Shown here piece after piece: positions 1-8,456 of a stretch of DNA of 59,059 nt (positions are counted from its first letter, which is position 1; each line of letters starts with the position of its first letter). Both the position numbers and the translations under genes were made by a program. The stretch is taken from positions 1 through 59,059 of the forward strand of contig CAIRAO010000035.1 of NCBI GenBank assembly GCA_903876625.1. The letters are read 5' to 3'. This stretch comes from an uncultured Gallionellaceae bacterium (GTDB taxonomy: Bacteria; Pseudomonadota; Gammaproteobacteria; Burkholderiales; Gallionellaceae). The notes below the pieces were generated by a model that was not told the DNA's origin, searched no databases, and saw nothing but the letters and a program-made list of their open reading frames with translations.

Positions 1-158
1 AGAAAAACCGGAATATTCCTGAAATCTGTAGCCAGTTTTTTCACTTTTGCGCTATCCACTATTTCCGGGCCTTTTATTACCGCACCTAGCAAAAGCGCAA
101 TAATAGAAAGGGCAATGGATGTATCAACCAAATTATTACCGCTTTGCTTATTTTTCAT
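1..158 (-). CDS. Degenerate type IV pilin-like protein (3' part beyond window)
   Basis: Reading the minus strand from the ATG at 158 gives about 52 residues starting MKNKQSG and running off the window; it is absent from the ORF track. It closely resembles the N-terminus of the neighbouring pilin (258-941): both share the KQSG leader, a hydrophobic helix, and a following segment ending LATDF(K/R)NIPV. The processing site has decayed: after the conserved Gly the mature protein would start NNLVD rather than FTLIE, so Phe+1 is lost and Glu+5 is Asp. This is a tandem duplicate of the upstream pilin. It may be a non-processed paralogue or a decaying copy. A G-rich stretch upstream of the ATG could serve as ribosome binding site. 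A hairpin separates it from the first pilin, so its expression may be low. Confidence 0.6.
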   Translation of the reverse strand, partial: MKNKQSGNNLVDTSIALSIIALLLGAVIKGPEIVDSAKVKKLATDFRNIPVF

Positions 159-197
159 CGTGCCCCCCGGCCCCTTGAAAGTGTTCTGTACAATGCA

Positions 198-224
198 AAA
201 CGCCCCTCACGAACAGGGGCGTTT
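198..224 (-). terminator. Rho-independent terminator after pilin gene
   Basis: A perfect GC-rich stem (AAACGCCCCT paired with AGGGGCGTTT) around a short loop is followed on the minus strand by a short T run. It lies between the stop of the pilin gene (258) and the start of the degenerate pilin (158), so it should end pilin transcription. Confidence 0.7.
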
Positions 225-257
225 CAGTTAGATTGTTGTTTAAAATGTTACTACAAA

Positions 258-941
258 TTATATTCCCATGCAAACGGTGTATGCGGTAGCGTCATCTGGT
301 GTAGCAACAGCAGTCATTGGACCAGTTGCATTCGGAACGCCAGCCATCATAGATCCACTTGCAGTGTTGCCATCATCCATCTGAATATCTAATTGTTTAG
401 CAAATTTACCTAGAATTCCAGCCGAACAAACGATGTAGGAACCACGTATTGCAGCACCGGTACTGTCCTTAATTGGAGTTTTAGTAGCGTCGTTTGTTCC
501 ACTTTGAATACCCACAATTCCACCAGTTGCGTTTGTTGGCAAATATGCAACACCTTGAGTTACGTCTGTGGAGCCAGGTGCTAAACCTGCAATACGCACA
601 TTCTGCCAAAACACAAAACTTTCGCTAGCAGAGGTCACATCATTCCAGTTCCCATCAATCATGCCATTGCCTAGTGTACAACTTGACGTGGCTGTTGGTG
701 TGCAAGTTACGCCACCTGTAACATGACTGGCAGCTTGAGAATCATCCCCCGGCAACGCCCTAAACTTATCCTGATAGCCGTAGATATACACCGGAATATT
801 CTTAAAGTCAGTCGCCAAGTTTTTCACTTTAGCGCTGTTAATCAATTCCTGGCCTTTAAGCACACCACCTAAAAGCAGACCGATAATTACCAGCACGATG
901 GCAATTTCGATTAGAGTAAAGCCTGATTGTTTGCTTTTCAT
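258..941 (-). CDS. Type IV pilin/pseudopilin-like protein with prepilin cleavage motif
   Basis: The protein has 227 residues when started at MKSKQSG; the track ORF begins 24 codons further upstream. The ATG at 941 is preferred because an AGGAG ribosome site lies 10 bases upstream and the leader is then a normal six-residue basic prepilin leader. G-FTLIE is the prepilin peptidase site, with Phe+1 and Glu+5 intact, followed by a single hydrophobic helix used for pilus assembly. The rest is a secreted, Gly/Thr/Ala-rich globular domain with paired Cys (CTPTATSSC, and late Cys residues) likely forming disulphides. The family is broad (type IV pili, type II secretion pseudopilins, competence), and no assembly genes are adjacent, so the exact role is open. 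A sigma-54-type promoter precedes it. Confidence 0.8.
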   Translation of the reverse strand: MKSKQSGFTLIEIAIVLVIIGLLLGGVLKGQELINSAKVKNLATDFKNIPVYIYGYQDKFRALPGDDSQAASHVTGGVTCTPTATSSCTLGNGMIDGNWNDVTSASESFVFWQNVRIAGLAPGSTDVTQGVAYLPTNATGGIVGIQSGTNDATKTPIKDSTGAAIRGSYIVCSAGILGKFAKQLDIQMDDGNTASGSMMAGVPNATGPMTAVATPDDATAYTVCMGI

Positions 942-996
942 TTTAACTTTGTCTCCTGTGTAATCATTATTATATAAACTACCCGCTATTACTATA

Positions 997-1012
997 AGCA
1001 CTATTTGTGCCA
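997..1012 (-). promoter_or_regulatory. Sigma-54 (-24/-12) promoter for the pilin gene
   Basis: On the minus strand the sequence TGGCACAAATAGTGCT matches the sigma-54 consensus TGGCAC-N5-TTGC with the exact GG-N10-GC spacing; only one T of the -12 element is replaced by G. It would start transcription about 45 bases ahead of the pilin ATG at 941. Sigma-54 control of major pilins (PilR type) is known in other proteobacteria, and rpoN lies in this window. Confidence 0.65.
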
Positions 1013-1191
1013 ATTAATTTTACATTCAAAGAGACCACTTTAGATACGCCTCATAATTTATAATAAAACAGTAGGTTATAACTTATAAATTAATATTTTT
1101 ACTTTAAGGGCAAAAAAAATCATGGGCATTCAGATTTTCAAAACCTCGCTAAGCTCTCCACAAGTGACGAATTTCTGACGCCCGCGCCGAT

Positions 1192-2877
1192 ATGCCGACA
1201 TTCTTTACCCGTAATTTGAGTCGCTCCACCCCCTGGCTGGCCGTCGCTTTGCTGACTACTTTGCATTTGGCAATATGGTTGGGCATGGAAAGCCTATGGA
1301 TGCGTCCTTTGTTGATTACTCATATTGGATTATTTCTGCTCTGGCAACCCTTGTGGCGCGGCGAAAGCAAATTGCGGCCTGGCAGCATCTTGTTTATCGG
1401 TGGTGCCAGTCTGGTGGCTTTGCTATGGTTGAATTGGTGGGTGCTTGCTTTCTGGGTAGCCGGCTTGTTTTCACTGGTCGGGGGCAGAGTCTTTGCCTTT
1501 CACGCACGCTGGCAGAGATTGCGCTATCTGGTGACAATGGCTTATCTGCTGGCGGTCCTGTTGCTGTGGATCGCACCTCATCAATTTAATCTCCCGTTGA
1601 TACAAGGCACGGCAGGGAATTTGATCGATTTCTCTTTGCCGGTCATGTTGGTCTTGATCGCGCTTATACCCGACAGGAAAGAGCCTGCAGAAGTCGCGCA
1701 AATCGTCGATTTCATTTACAGCCTGTTGCTTTTTCTGCTTGTCACCTTGGTATTGCTCGGCAGCCTGGCATTTATGACGTTGGCTCATGAAGAATATTTC
1801 AACGCACTCCTGGGAACGTTGTTCATTCTCGCCGCCATGTTGTTGATACTGAGTTGGCTGTGGAATCCCCGTTTGGGCTTCAGCGGATTGCAACCCTTGT
1901 TTTCGCGCTATCTGCTCAACATCGGTACTCCCTTCGAGCTATGGCTCAAACACTTGACCGAAACCTCACAGCAGGAAACTAATCCGGCCATTTTTCTTGA
2001 AAGTGCAATTAAACATTTCTCACAGTTTCCCTGGCTATCTGGCCTGGCTTGGAATTCAGATGAGGGGCATGGCAATCTGGGTACCGCCAGTAAAAATCGG
2101 GTTGAGGTGACTGATCTGGATTTGCATCTGACTTTTTTTAGCCATATGCGTATTTCGCCCTCAACCTTGTTGCACATCCAATTGCTCACCCGAATACTCG
2201 GCAATTTTTATCAAGCCAAACGGCGTGAACAGCAATTACGCGAAATCGCACGCTTGCAGGCCATTTATGAAACCGGCTCTCGCCTCACGCATGATTTGAA
2301 AAATATGTTGCAATCACTCCTCTCACTCAGCTCGGTAGCACAACTGCACTCCGATAAGTCGCAGTCAATATTGCAACAACAATTACCCGTTTTAAGCCAG
2401 CGCATCGAGTTGATCATGGCAAAACTCAAAGCCCCCCAACCGGACAGCGATGCGGCCACACTCCCTTTTGTAATCTGGTGGGACGGATTGCGGCAACGTT
2501 ACCAACACGACGGCTTGCTATGGCCTGACGATTTGAATGTATTTGCCTCTTTTAACGATATGAAGATTCCCGTCGCGATGTTTGATTCTGTGGCGGACAA
2601 TTTAATCGATAATGCCTGTAACAAACGTCTGCGTGAACCCGGTATCCGTATTTCAATTTCGCTGGGAGCGAAGCCTTTTACCCTGCGCATCACAGACTCC
2701 GGCAGTGCCATCCCTGACGGCGTTGCACAGCAGTTGTTAAATACTGTGATGGTTTCGGAAGACGGCTTGGGTGTGGGGCTTTATCAGGCAGCACGATGGG
2801 CGGTGCAAATGGAATACAGTTTAAAACTGGTGGAAAATACGGCCGGGCAAGTTGCATTTGAGTTGAGGAAGGTTTAA
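1192..2877 (+). CDS. Membrane sensor histidine kinase, PrsK-like, orphan
   Basis: The protein has 561 residues. The first ~225 form about seven to eight hydrophobic segments. A poorly conserved cytoplasmic linker (about 240-345, possibly a worn GAF-type fold) leads to a kinase core. The phospho-accepting His is near residue 367 in THDLKN, a form of H-box seen in PrsK kinases of the exosortase/PEP-CTERM systems. The N-box (DNLIDNA), a DSG G1 motif and DGLGVGL G2 motif complete the ATP-binding domain. No response regulator is adjacent: the next gene is kdsD, and the pilin gene diverges upstream, so its partner must be elsewhere. PrsK/PrsR pairs act through a sigma-54 activator, which would fit the sigma-54 pilin promoter, but that link is only a guess. 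Confidence 0.75.
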   Translation: MPTFFTRNLSRSTPWLAVALLTTLHLAIWLGMESLWMRPLLITHIGLFLLWQPLWRGESKLRPGSILFIGGASLVALLWLNWWVLAFWVAGLFSLVGGRVFAFHARWQRLRYLVTMAYLLAVLLLWIAPHQFNLPLIQGTAGNLIDFSLPVMLVLIALIPDRKEPAEVAQIVDFIYSLLLFLLVTLVLLGSLAFMTLAHEEYFNALLGTLFILAAMLLILSWLWNPRLGFSGLQPLFSRYLLNIGTPFELWLKHLTETSQQETNPAIFLESAIKHFSQFPWLSGLAWNSDEGHGNLGTASKNRVEVTDLDLHLTFFSHMRISPSTLLHIQLLTRILGNFYQAKRREQQLREIARLQAIYETGSRLTHDLKNMLQSLLSLSSVAQLHSDKSQSILQQQLPVLSQRIELIMAKLKAPQPDSDAATLPFVIWWDGLRQRYQHDGLLWPDDLNVFASFNDMKIPVAMFDSVADNLIDNACNKRLREPGIRISISLGAKPFTLRITDSGSAIPDGVAQQLLNTVMVSEDGLGVGLYQAARWAVQMEYSLKLVENTAGQVAFELRKV

Positions 2878-2903
2878 GTTGAGATGATATATTTAGGGGA
2901 ACA

Positions 2904-3011
2904 ACCCCCTCCCTAGCCCCCCCCGGCGGGAGAGAGAGCAAATTAATCACTCCGAAACAGAAGTAGGCATTTCTACTCCCTCTCCCACCGGGGGAGGGCT
3001 GGGGAGGGGGT
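2904..3011. repeat. GC-rich palindromic repeat pair (family A)
   Basis: Two roughly 36-base arms in inverted orientation (2904-2938 and 2976-3011) share the core CCCACCGGGGGAGGG. The left arm is degraded and the right arm is close to the consensus. The same unit recurs at 28703-28864, in polA (38755-38859) and in mutY (17434-17472). It fills most of the 248-base gap between the kinase and kdsD. Confidence 0.8.
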
Positions 3012-3089
3012 ATTTGAGTTACCTAAGAAACCAATAACCATCCCTGAAATTCGAGAACGTCAATTACATTTTGCCGCCCATACAAAAAC

Positions 3090-3125
3090 GCTGGTTTCAT
3101 TCCAGCCTTAGGTATAATCAACCTC
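3090..3125 (+). promoter_or_regulatory. Putative kdsD promoter, possibly giving a leaderless mRNA
   Basis: A perfect TATAAT at 3113-3118 sits only 7 bases before the kdsD ATG at 3126. The -35 region is weak. A start 6-7 bases after the -10 box would fall on or next to the A of the ATG, and there is no Shine-Dalgarno sequence, so the transcript may be leaderless. Confidence 0.45.
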
Positions 3126-4112
3126 ATGAGTAAACAGTTATCCTCAGCCCCGCACGCACTCGATCTTGCGCGCAAAGTGTTGAGCATCGAAGCCGATGCT
3201 GTAAAAGCGTTGGTGTCGCGCATCGATGATTCATTTTTGAATGCACTAAACATCATACTTTCATGCGAAGGTCGGGTGATCGTCAGCGGTATGGGCAAAT
3301 CAGGGCACATTGCACGCAAGATTGCCTCGACCATGTCCAGTACCGGAACCCCGGCATATTTCGTGCATCCCGGCGAAGCGAGTCATGGTGACTTGGGCAT
3401 GATTACTGCTGAGGATGTGTTCATCGCGCTGTCTTATTCCGGCGAGAGCGAGGAATTACTTACCATTGTGCCTGTCATCAAACGCCAGGGAGCTAAACTG
3501 ATCAGCCTGACCGGCAATGCAAAATCCAGCCTTGCCCTGGTTGCAGACGCACACCTCAATGGCTTCGTAGCGCAGGAAGCCTGCCCGATGGGGTTGGCAC
3601 CCACTGCAAGCACGACTGCTGCCTTAGCGCTGGGTGATGCGCTTGCTGTAGCACTGCTTGACGCAAAGGGTTTTGGTGAGGAAGATTTCGCCCGCTCTCA
3701 TCCCGGCGGCAGTCTGGGAAGGCGTTTGCTCACGCATGTGCGCGATGTGATGCATACTGGCACGGGTATCCCTGCTGTCGCGCAAGATGCGATGCTGGCG
3801 GACGCGGTGCTGGAAATTTCCCGCAAAGGATTGGGTATGACTGCGATTGTGGATACAGCGCAAAAAGTGATCGGTATTTATACTGATGGCGATTTGCGGC
3901 GCACGCTGGAAAAGCGTTTGGATTTCAGCACGACTCCGGTCGCGGCAGTCATGTCGCGCAATCCGCGCTGTATCAAAGAAGAAGCGCTTGCAGTTGAAGC
4001 CGTGCAAACAATGGAACAATATCGCATTAGCCAGATGCTCGTGGTGGACGCCGATAATCGGCTAGTGGGGGCTCTTAATATGTTTGATTTGCTGCGTGCG
4101 AAAGTAATTTAA
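3126..4112 (+). CDS. kdsD: D-arabinose 5-phosphate isomerase KdsD
   Basis: This 328-residue enzyme interconverts ribulose 5-phosphate and arabinose 5-phosphate, the first step to KDO for lipopolysaccharide. An N-terminal SIS domain (about 40-175) carries the sugar-phosphate binding segments SGMGKSGHIA and ALSYSGESEELL. Two CBS domains follow (about 205-265 and 275-328). The length and domain order fit KdsD rather than a single-domain GutQ fragment. It heads the KDO/LPS transport run, with kdsC 13 bases downstream. The ATG follows a TATAAT box almost directly and has no ribosome binding site (see promoter entry). Confidence 0.93.
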   Translation: MSKQLSSAPHALDLARKVLSIEADAVKALVSRIDDSFLNALNIILSCEGRVIVSGMGKSGHIARKIASTMSSTGTPAYFVHPGEASHGDLGMITAEDVFIALSYSGESEELLTIVPVIKRQGAKLISLTGNAKSSLALVADAHLNGFVAQEACPMGLAPTASTTAALALGDALAVALLDAKGFGEEDFARSHPGGSLGRRLLTHVRDVMHTGTGIPAVAQDAMLADAVLEISRKGLGMTAIVDTAQKVIGIYTDGDLRRTLEKRLDFSTTPVAAVMSRNPRCIKEEALAVEAVQTMEQYRISQMLVVDADNRLVGALNMFDLLRAKVI

Positions 4113-4125
4113 CAGGAAATTTGAT

Positions 4126-4644
4126 ATGACCATCGAAAAAATAAAACCTATCCGATTGATCGCGTTCGATGTGGACGGTATTTTCACCGACGGCGGTCTG
4201 TATCTTTCAGACTCCGGAGAAGAATTTAAACGTTTCAATTCTCTGGACGGACATGGCTTGAAGATGCTTAAAGCATCTGGAATAGAACTTGCCATCATAA
4301 CCGGACGCACGTCGCGTTGTGTCGAGTTGAGAGCCAAGAATCTCGGCATCACTCATGTGTATCAGGGAGTCGAAAAAAAATGGGAAGCCATGCAAAACTT
4401 GCTTGGCAAGCTGCAATTGGCGCAGGAACTCGCGGCTTTCATGGGTGACGATGTAGTCGACTTGCCCGTCATGCGCAGAGTAGGGTTGGCAATAACTGTC
4501 CCGAAAGCACCTCCCGTTGTGCATGACCATGCTCACTACACGACCAAACATGAAGGCGGACATGGTGCGGTGCGTGAGGTGTGCGAATTGATCATGTCCG
4601 CCCAGGGTACGCTGAACGCACAATTGGCACCTTATCTAGAATGA
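4126..4644 (+). CDS. kdsC: 3-deoxy-D-manno-octulosonate 8-phosphate phosphatase KdsC
   Basis: This 172-residue HAD-superfamily phosphatase removes phosphate from KDO 8-phosphate. It shows the HAD nucleophile motif FDVDGIFTDG near the N-terminus, IITGR as motif II, and GDDVVDLPV as the acid motif III. There is no cap domain, as in KdsC tetramers. A GGAAATTTG stretch precedes the ATG. Its stop codon overlaps the lptC start (ATGA), suggesting translational coupling. Confidence 0.95.
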   Translation: MTIEKIKPIRLIAFDVDGIFTDGGLYLSDSGEEFKRFNSLDGHGLKMLKASGIELAIITGRTSRCVELRAKNLGITHVYQGVEKKWEAMQNLLGKLQLAQELAAFMGDDVVDLPVMRRVGLAITVPKAPPVVHDHAHYTTKHEGGHGAVREVCELIMSAQGTLNAQLAPYLE

Positions 4645-5234
4645 ATCGACTGAATGATCTTGGCGGGCGGCTGCTTGCATGGTTGCCAATACTGCCCCTG
4701 TTACTTTTGCTGGCAGGCACTTATTGGCTCAATCAGCAGGTTCAACCGTTTTCACCCAAGTCTGATGACCGCTTGCGCCACGATGTCGATTTTTCAGTTG
4801 AAAATCTTTCGTCTGTCACACTTGATGAAAACGGACACGCACGCTATCTGATGACGACAGAAAAAATGTGGCACTATCCGGACGATGACTCAACTTATAT
4901 GGATCGTCCGCATTTTGTCAGTCTGCATACCAATAGCCCGCCTATTATGATTTCTTCACTTGCGGGCAAGGTTTCCAGCCATGGTGACGAGGTGTTTCTG
5001 TATGATGATGTTACCGTTAACCGTCTTCCTGATCTCGAGAAGGACAAATTGAATTTCAACACTGAATATCTGCACGTCATTCCCGACAAAGATAAAGCGG
5101 ACACTGATCATCCGGTTACACTCGTAACGGCACGAGATACAATAACAGCAATTGGAATGACGCTAGACAACAGATTGCAAACCGTCCATCTTTTATCCAA
5201 TGTTCAAGCTACGCATGTACCGGTTACCAATTAA
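4641..5234 (+). CDS. lptC: LPS export protein LptC
   Basis: LptC is the bitopic inner-membrane protein that passes lipopolysaccharide from LptBFG to periplasmic LptA. The start at 4641 (MNRLNDLGG) overlaps the kdsC stop by ATGA and gives 197 residues; the longer track ORF reads into kdsC. One transmembrane helix (about residues 12-28, LLAWLPILPLLLLLAGTYW) is followed by a periplasmic beta-jellyroll domain with LptC-like segments such as YLMTTEKMWHYPDDD and HLLSNV near the end. It overlaps lptA by 35 bases. Confidence 0.88.
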   Translation: MNRLNDLGGRLLAWLPILPLLLLLAGTYWLNQQVQPFSPKSDDRLRHDVDFSVENLSSVTLDENGHARYLMTTEKMWHYPDDDSTYMDRPHFVSLHTNSPPIMISSLAGKVSSHGDEVFLYDDVTVNRLPDLEKDKLNFNTEYLHVIPDKDKADTDHPVTLVTARDTITAIGMTLDNRLQTVHLLSNVQATHVPVTN

Positions 5235-5886
5235 ACTTTTCTTGCTGCCGGGGATTTTGCTATTCGGCTGGATCTGCTCAGCGCAGGCCGAAAAAACAGA
5301 CAGAGAGAAACCAATCCATATCGAATCGGATAGGATGAGTTTGGACAACGCAAATAAGGTAAGCGTGTTTGAGGGGAAAGTTGAACTTACCCAGGGTACG
5401 CTGCGCCTGATTGCCGAAAAGGTGGTCGTTACCGAAGACGCTACAGGACATAAATTTTGCATTGCAACAGGACACTTGGCGAGTTTCCGCCAGAAGCGCG
5501 CCGAAGCGAATGAATATGTGGAAGGATACGGGGAGCGCATTGAATACAACACACTCTCCGAAAAGATCGATTTGTTTATTCACGCAAGGGTAAAAAGAGA
5601 TCAGGACGATGTGAGCGGAGACCACATTACCTACAGTACCGTTACCGAAATCTTTCGCGTCAACAGTCCCGAAAATACCGGTCGCGTTCGTGCTACTTTG
5701 CAACCGAAAAACAAGGATGAAAATAATTCTTCTCCTAAAGCTACCGCACCGAAAGCACCCGAGACCAAAACCATTCAATCTGTCACTGATGAACCCAAGG
5801 CCTCTGAACCGGCAGCAGTTCAACCGATTAAAGTTGAACCTGCAATATCCAGCCCGGAGCAAGCTCCTGCACAGTCGGTAAAATAA
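5200..5886 (+). CDS. lptA: LPS transport periplasmic protein LptA
   Basis: LptA bridges the periplasm and carries lipopolysaccharide to the outer-membrane LptDE complex. A signal peptide ends at CSAQA|EK. The OstA/LptA fold follows: [18 protein letters not shown] opens it, then [12 protein letters not shown] and ASFRQKR. The 228 residues include an extra C-terminal tail of about 50 residues rich in Pro, Ala, Lys and Glu, which looks disordered and is longer than in E. coli LptA. The start is uncertain: ATG at 5200 or ATG at 5215 (MYRLPIK); neither has a clear ribosome site and both lie inside lptC, so translation is probably coupled. Confidence 0.9.
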   Translation: MFKLRMYRLPIKLFLLPGILLFGWICSAQAEKTDREKPIHIESDRMSLDNANKVSVFEGKVELTQGTLRLIAEKVVVTEDATGHKFCIATGHLASFRQKRAEANEYVEGYGERIEYNTLSEKIDLFIHARVKRDQDDVSGDHITYSTVTEIFRVNSPENTGRVRATLQPKNKDENNSSPKATAPKAPETKTIQSVTDEPKASEPAAVQPIKVEPAISSPEQAPAQSVK

Positions 5887-5893
5887 ATTAATT

Positions 5894-6616
5894 ATGAGTG
5901 AACTTCGCGCTGTTAACTTAAAAAAACGTTATCGTTCCCGCACTGTGGTTCAGGATGTATCTTTGTCGGTCACAAGCGGCGAAGTTGTCGGGCTGCTCGG
6001 TCCCAACGGTGCGGGCAAAACCACCAGCTTTTACATGATTGTGGGATTGGTTGCTGCCGATGGCGGTGACATTTTCATCGACAATCAGAACATCACCCAC
6101 TTGCCCATTCATCGTCGTGCCAGACTCGGTTTGGGCTATTTGCCGCAGGAGGCGTCAATTTTTCGCCGCTTGACTGTTGCGGAAAATATTCAAGCTGTGC
6201 TTGAACTTCATGACTATGACAAGGAGCAGATGGAAACTCGTCTTGAGGAGTTGTTGAACGATCTGCATATTTCACATATTCGGAATAACCAGGCGCTTAG
6301 CCTTTCCGGAGGAGAGCGCAGAAGAGTGGAAATTTGTCGGGCACTGGCAACCAGCCCCCGCTTTATTTTGCTCGACGAACCATTCGCCGGCGTTGACCCC
6401 ATAGCTGTACTGGATATTCAAAAAATCATTTCTTTTCTCAAAGAACGCGACATTGGAGTGCTGATCACTGACCATAACGTGAGAGAAACATTGGGTATTT
6501 GTGATCGTGCCTATATTATTAACGCCGGCTCGGTAATGGCCGAGGGCAAACCTGAAGAAATCATCTATAATGAAGGCGTCAGAAAAGTCTATCTCGGCGA
6601 AAACTTCAAGCTCTAA
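5894..6616 (+). CDS. lptB: LPS export ABC transporter ATP-binding protein LptB
   Basis: This 240-residue ATPase drives lipopolysaccharide extraction by LptFG. All ABC motifs are present: Walker [11 protein letters not shown], signature LSGGERRR, Walker [14 protein letters not shown] and switch His in ITDHNV. The immediate partners lptC and lptA are upstream and rpoN follows 23 bases later, the usual proteobacterial order. Confidence 0.95.
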   Translation: MSELRAVNLKKRYRSRTVVQDVSLSVTSGEVVGLLGPNGAGKTTSFYMIVGLVAADGGDIFIDNQNITHLPIHRRARLGLGYLPQEASIFRRLTVAENIQAVLELHDYDKEQMETRLEELLNDLHISHIRNNQALSLSGGERRRVEICRALATSPRFILLDEPFAGVDPIAVLDIQKIISFLKERDIGVLITDHNVRETLGICDRAYIINAGSVMAEGKPEEIIYNEGVRKVYLGENFKL

Positions 6617-6639
6617 AGTCCGAACTATTCCACCGTAAA

Positions 6640-8067
6640 ATGAAAGCAGCTTTACAACTCAGGCAGTCGCAACAACTGACACTTACACCGCAGTTGCAGC
6701 AGGCTATAAAATTGTTGCAACTCTCGACGCTGGATATCAACCAGGAAGCGGCGCGTTTGCTTGATGAAAATCCGTTTCTGGAACGCGAGGACGACAGCAC
6801 CAATCAAACTTACAGTGGCAACAGCAGCACCGAGACGGTTGCAATCACTTCAAGCACCCCGGAAACTCCGGCTCCGGAAAGTCAAACCCGTAGCGATTCC
6901 AGCGATTGGACTGAGCCCTCTTTTTCATCGTCTGCTGCAAGTCCTGACGACGAAGATGATGGTTACAGCGAAGTCGCTGCCGAAAGACCCAGTTTACGCG
7001 AGCACTTGCTGTGGGAACTGAACATGAGTCAGTTGGATGTTCGCGACAAGAAGATCATCGGACTGCTGGTTGACGCGCTGGACGATAATGCCTATCTGTC
7101 ACAACCGCTGGAAGAAATTGTCGAATTTTTACCGCCTGAACTGGATATCACGCTTGACGATCTGGAAACGGCACTGGTTCAGCTGCAACATCTGGACGCG
7201 CCCGGTATCGGAGCCCGCTCACTGAGCGAATGTCTCGCGTTACAAATTCAAGCGATGCCGGAAGATATTCCCGGACATTCACTTGCTTTGCTTATCGTGA
7301 CAAATCACCTGGACCTGCTTGCAGCGCGTGATTTTAATAAACTAAAAAAAGCCTTGCGCTGCGACGATGATGCGATACGTGTCGCGCAAGATTTGATCGT
7401 TCATCTGCAGCCCAAACCCGGCAACGCCTTTGAACACCGTGCAGCCGATTACGTTGTGCCGGATGTTCTGGTAGAACGCCACGGAGGTATTTGGAAGGCA
7501 CGTCTCAATCCCGAAGCGATGCCGCGACTGCGTATCAATCAGATCTATGCGAATATCTTGCAGCGCCGCGACGATCAGGGTTCACAGCAAATGGCAGGGC
7601 AATTGCAAGAGGCGCGCTGGTTCATCAAAAATTTACAACAGCGCTTTGAAACGATTTTGCGCGTTTCGCAAGCGATTGTTGAGCGCCAACGACAATTTTT
7701 TGAGCATGGTGATATCGGCATGCGCCCGCTAGTATTGCGCGAGATTGCTGACCAGCTGGAGTTGCACGAATCCACCATTTCGCGCGTGACCACACAAAAA
7801 TTCATGCTTACTCCGCGCGGTATCTACGAACTGAAATATTTCTTTGGTAGCGGCTTGGCTACCGAAGCCGGTGGTGCCTGTTCTTCCACAGCTATTCGCG
7901 CACTCATCAAGCAACTAGTCAGTGAGGAGGATCCCAAACGGCCTCTCACAGACAGTCGCATGTCCGAAATCCTGGCACAGCAGGGCATTTTAGTCGCCCG
8001 CCGTACCGTGGCAAAATACCGCGAGGGAATGAACATCCTTCCGGTAAATCTTCGTAAATCCCTCTAA
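6640..8067 (+). CDS. rpoN: RNA polymerase sigma-54 factor RpoN
   Basis: The protein has 475 residues. Region I (1-50) is Gln/Leu-rich (LRQSQQLTLTPQLQQAIKLL) and binds activators. Region II (about 55-115) is an acidic, Ser/Thr-rich linker. The core-binding domain covers about 120-310. The DNA-binding C-terminus has a helix-turn-helix (LHESTISRVTTQKF) and ends with the RpoN box ARRTVAKYRE, which reads the -24 element. Two sigma-54-like promoters (997-1012 and 29087-29101) and one activator gene (32430) are in the same window. Confidence 0.96.
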   Translation: MKAALQLRQSQQLTLTPQLQQAIKLLQLSTLDINQEAARLLDENPFLEREDDSTNQTYSGNSSTETVAITSSTPETPAPESQTRSDSSDWTEPSFSSSAASPDDEDDGYSEVAAERPSLREHLLWELNMSQLDVRDKKIIGLLVDALDDNAYLSQPLEEIVEFLPPELDITLDDLETALVQLQHLDAPGIGARSLSECLALQIQAMPEDIPGHSLALLIVTNHLDLLAARDFNKLKKALRCDDDAIRVAQDLIVHLQPKPGNAFEHRAADYVVPDVLVERHGGIWKARLNPEAMPRLRINQIYANILQRRDDQGSQQMAGQLQEARWFIKNLQQRFETILRVSQAIVERQRQFFEHGDIGMRPLVLREIADQLELHESTISRVTTQKFMLTPRGIYELKYFFGSGLATEAGGACSSTAIRALIKQLVSEEDPKRPLTDSRMSEILAQQGILVARRTVAKYREGMNILPVNLRKSL

Positions 8068-8084
8068 CCATAAAGGAGCAGGCC

Positions 8085-8408
8085 ATGAACCTCAACCTCA
8101 CAGGACGTCACCTCGAAATCACTCCCGCAATCCGCGAACATGTGCTCAGCAAACTCAATAAAGTCAAACGCCATTTCGACAATGTGATCGATATCAACGT
8201 GATCCTGTCCGTTGATAAGCTGGTGCAAAAAGCCGAGGCCAATGTACACGTTTCCGGCAAAGCCATATTCGCGGAAGCCGAAGACAGTAACTTGTATGTC
8301 GCCATAGACTTGCTGGTTGATTCGCTGGATCGCCAAGTGTTGAAGCATAAAGAAAAACACACCGCTCGTCGTCATGATGAATCCGGGAAATTTGAAGCTA
8401 AAGAGTAA
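8085..8408 (+). CDS. hpf: Ribosome hibernation promoting factor (short HPF)
   Basis: A 107-residue protein of the short HPF/YfiA type. It binds the 30S decoding region and helps form inactive 100S ribosomes in stationary phase. The sequence MNLNLTGRHLEITPAIREHVLSKL and the conserved KRHFDNVIDINVILSVDK segment match the family. There is no C-terminal dimerisation domain, so it is the short form. A strong AAGGAG site precedes the ATG. It sits 17 bases after rpoN, as in most proteobacteria. Confidence 0.93.
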   Translation: MNLNLTGRHLEITPAIREHVLSKLNKVKRHFDNVIDINVILSVDKLVQKAEANVHVSGKAIFAEAEDSNLYVAIDLLVDSLDRQVLKHKEKHTARRHDESGKFEAKE

Positions 8409-8415
8409 CATTCAA

Positions 8416-8437
8416 AGGGCAATCGAAAGATTGCCCT
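8416..8437 (+). terminator. Hairpin between hpf and ptsN
   Basis: A perfect 9-bp stem (AGGGCAATC / GATTGCCCT) with a GAAA tetraloop lies just after hpf. The T run after it is weak, so it may be a transcript-end stabiliser or partial terminator rather than a full stop. Confidence 0.5.
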
Positions 8438-8456
8438 GGTTTAGGTGCCAAAAAAG

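Noticed and set aside
2690-2950. Minus-strand ORF over the end of the kinase gene and the family A repeat
   Set aside because: A shadow of the kinase reading frame extended by repeat sequence; it has no ribosome site or family resemblance.
2904-3011. Possible CRISPR-like repeats
   Set aside because: Units occur in inverted pairs with unequal spacers and are scattered over the window; there is no regular direct array and no cas genes.
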